In this document: positions 20,876 through 22,755 of the stretch, one piece after another
How positions within the stretch are numbered: position 1 is the stretch's first letter
How the letters are laid out: each line of letters starts with the position of its first letter
Notes under the pieces: generated by a model
The model's database searches: none
Told to the model about the DNA's origin: nothing
What the model saw: only the letters and a program-made list of their open reading frames with translations
Made by a program: the position numbers and the translations under genes
DNA from: Baffinella frigidus
Lineage: Eukaryota; Cryptophyceae; Cryptomonadales; Baffinellaceae
Reading direction: 5' to 3'
Assembly (NCBI GenBank): GCA_026770585.1
Contig: MU646344.1
Coordinates: 798,810-821,564, forward strand
DNA: 22,755 nt

Positions 20876-21024
20876 CGGGCTGAAAATGTGGTAGTTAGGC
20901 CTACGGTATTGACTACGGTAGGAAGTAGGGGCCGGGGGGGGGCTCCTACGGAAAACCCGGGCCTAGGGCCCCTACGGTCTAACGTAGCCAATACTGTAGG
21001 CCTAACTACCACCTTTTCAGCCCG
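20876..21024. mobile_element. Family D-like palindromic element, variant
   Basis: Ends CGGGCTGAAAATGTGGTAGT and CTACCACCTTTTCAGCCCG. Inner GTTAGGCCTACGGTATTG / CAATACTGTAGGCCTAAC. The centre differs from the other copies (CCGGGGGGGGGCTCC, CCCGGGCCTAGGGCCCC). Confidence 0.8.
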
Positions 21025-21151
21025 TGGCCATGTCAACTCCTCGGCAGCAAGTCAACACGCGAGGCCTCGCTAGCACCAGAGCTGACACGGAGGTTGGGGT
21101 GATGGGGAGACAGGGAGGAAAACGTGATGGGGTGGGCGGCGCGCGGAACAC

Positions 21152-21295
21152 TACCACCAGCCCTTCGAGGCGGACCAAATCGAGGCTGGAGCATGCGCCA
21201 ATTTCTCGGGTGGCACCTTCGGAAACGAATGTTCCGCCCGAGGAAATGACTCCAAACAATCCGTCGATTTGGTCCGCCTCGCAGGGCTGGTGGTA
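21152..21295. mobile_element. Inverted-repeat element with ~32-bp arms (family H)
   Basis: TACCACCAGCCCTTCGAGGC, GGACCAAATCGA, returning as TCGATTTGGTCC, GCCTCGCAGGGCTGGTGGTA, with one or two mismatches. The 80-bp interior contains a second imperfect stem (TTTCTCGGG-GG / CCGCCCGAGGAAA). No target duplication found. Open frames crossing it on both strands are therefore suspect. Confidence 0.7.
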
Positions 21296-21487
21296 CCTGA
21301 TACCAGCGGTGCTGGGCCGCTCCACCTGCCTCCCGCCGACCCACCCGCCCAGCGCGCCGCTCGCCACCTCTCGTCTCCATTGCACCATCGGAGGCACCTC
21401 CCACCTGCACGCCACGTTGCTTCTCAGCGTTGGACTGAGATACGTCCCTGTGCTGTGTGCGGCGGCTGCGGCTGTGGCGGCGAGGGT

Positions 21488-22441
21488 GGAGGTTAGGGTG
21501 TAGGGCGTAGGGTGTGAGGTGTAGGGTGTAGGGTTTAGGGTCGTAGGGTGTAGGGTGTAGGGTGTAGGGTGTAGGGTTTAGGGTCGTAGGGTGTAGGGTG
21601 TAGGGTGTAGGGTGTGGGGTTTAGGGTGTGGGGTTTAGGGTTTCAGGTTTAGGGTTTAGGGTCTAGGGTGTATAGTTCGTGGTATGTGGTTTAGGGTCTA
21701 GGGTTTCAGGTTTGGGGTTCAGGGTGTAGGGTGTATGGTTCGTGGTTTGTGGTTGAGGGTTTACGGTTCAATATTTAGAGTGCAGGGTTTGGTGTTGAGT
21801 GTTTAGGGTCTAGGTTTCTGGGTTCAGGGTTTAGGGTTTAGGTTGTAGTGTTGAGGGTTGAGGGATGAAGGTTGAGTGTTCAGGGTTGAGGGTTAAGGAT
21901 TAAGGGTTCAGGGTTCAGGGTGCAGGGTGCAGGATGTAGGGTGTAGGGTGTAGGATTTATAATTTAGGGTGCACGGTGTGGGTTAGATAATTTAGGGTTT
22001 AAGATTTAGGGTGTGGGGTTTGGGGTGTTGGGTGCTTGGTGTTTGGGGTTCAGGGTTTAGGGTTTAGTGTTCAGGGTTGAGGGTGTAGGGTTCAGGGTTG
22101 AGGTTTGAGGGTTGAGGGTTGAGGGTTTAAGGTCTAGGGGCCAGGGTTCGGAGTTTAGTGTGTGGGGTTTGGGGTTTAGGGTTTAGGGTTTAGGGCTGAG
22201 GGTTTAGGGCTGAGGGTTCGAGGTTTAAAGTTGAGGGTTTAGGGTTTAGTGTTTGGAGTTTAGGGTTTAGGGTTTGGGGTTTACTATTTAGGGTTTAGGG
22301 TTGAGAGTTTGGGGTTCAGGAGTTCGGTCTTAGGGTGCAGAGTGTAGTTTGCAGGGTTGAGGGTTGAGGGCTCAGGGTCAAGAGTTCAGGGTTCAGGGTT
22401 CTGGGGTTAGGGTTTAGTGTTCAGGGTTGTGGGTTTAGGGT

Positions 22442-22487
<46 letters not shown>

Positions 22488-22755
22488 GGTTTAGTGTTGA
22501 GGGTTGAGGGGGCAGGGTGGAGGATAAGGTTTGAAAATAGAGGCTGCACGGTGTGGGGAATAGAATATGGGGTTGAAGATTTAGGGTTTGGGGTTTGGGG
22601 TGTTGGGTACTTGGTGTTTGGGGTTCAGGGATTAGGGTTTGGGATTGAGTGTTCAGGGTTTAGGGTTTAGGGTTCAGGGTTTAGGGTTTAGGGTTTAGGG
22701 TTCAGGGTTGAGAGTTGGGGGTTGAGGGTTCAGGGCTGAGGGCTGAGGGTTCAGG
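21488..22755. repeat. Degenerate G-strand telomere-like repeat field (right edge)
   Basis: A long run of TTTAGGG, GTGTAGGG, TTGAGGG, TTCAGGG and TTTGGGG units with frequent single-base variation, continuing to the last base. The G-rich strand is on plus, the mirror of the arrays at 1-500, 7966-8102 and 10601-10990. The high divergence argues for old subtelomeric repeat rather than an active telomere tip. No genes. Confidence 0.9.

Noticed and set aside
21024-21503. A 159-codon plus-strand protein
   Set aside because: It spans the inverted-repeat element at 21152-21295 and ends in telomere-like repeat. No domain or codon-pattern support.
1-22755. tRNA, rRNA or riboswitch genes
   Set aside because: No cloverleaf with a GTTC-type T loop, rRNA signature or known riboswitch core was seen on either strand. 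The strong hairpins are all explained by the palindromic elements.

Overview
This is a eukaryotic nuclear window. It has spliced genes with GT-AG introns, TTTAGGG/TTTGGGG-type telomere-like arrays, and very dense short non-autonomous foldback (MITE-like) transposons. One gene encodes a protein with a three-part targeting sequence: an N-terminal signal peptide ending in an ASA-F motif, a short transit region with an LRM motif, and a twin-arginine thylakoid-transfer segment. That arrangement points to an alga with a complex red-lineage plastid. A cryptophyte fits well, but an ochrophyte or haptophyte cannot be excluded from sequence alone.

Layout: 1-500 is degenerate CCCCAAA/CCCTAAA telomere-like sequence mixed with a short subtelomeric repeat. 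500-3290 is repeat-rich DNA with three different palindromic element families, a CT microsatellite and at most two weak exon-like islands. 3290-5620 holds two arrays of exon-like modules (218-bp and 148-bp units) that share an identical 66-bp linker in opposite orientation. 5800-7200 holds gene fragments (one possibly SH3b-like, one duplicated in inverted orientation) among long palindromes. 7230-10490 holds further MITEs, a (CCCTAAA)n block, a tandem repeat whose units are each interrupted by a different palindrome, and a decayed coiled-coil gene on the minus strand. 10600-10990 is another telomere-like array containing an assembly gap of 95 N. 11300-13560 is a cluster of nine copies of one ~120-bp TA-inserting MITE (family A), with one good internal exon between copies.

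The two convincing genes lie at 13719-17965 and are divergently transcribed. On the minus strand is a two-exon gene for a double-CXC (CRC domain; tesmin/TSO1/LIN54-type) DNA-binding protein. On the plus strand is a multi-exon gene for a putative thylakoid-lumen protein. About 2.8 kb downstream (18040-19710) lies a direct, broken second copy of the divergent 5' ends of both genes. It is shot through with at least four kinds of insertion, and its plastid-gene half carries a frameshift that destroys the targeting sequence. From 21490 to the right edge is degenerate G-strand TTTAGGG-like sequence, so C-strand repeats lie at the left edge and G-strand repeats at the right edge, the orientation expected of two chromosome ends.

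The most notable pattern concerns the mobile elements. One family (B) keeps a common ~70-bp core and 4-bp target duplications but carries four unrelated palindromic arm sequences. Three other families (A, C, D) have different terminal repeats but share an internal vocabulary of CCTAGGACC / CCTACGGTAGG / TAGGGCCCTA words. Several insertions can be proven from neighbouring empty sites within the window.
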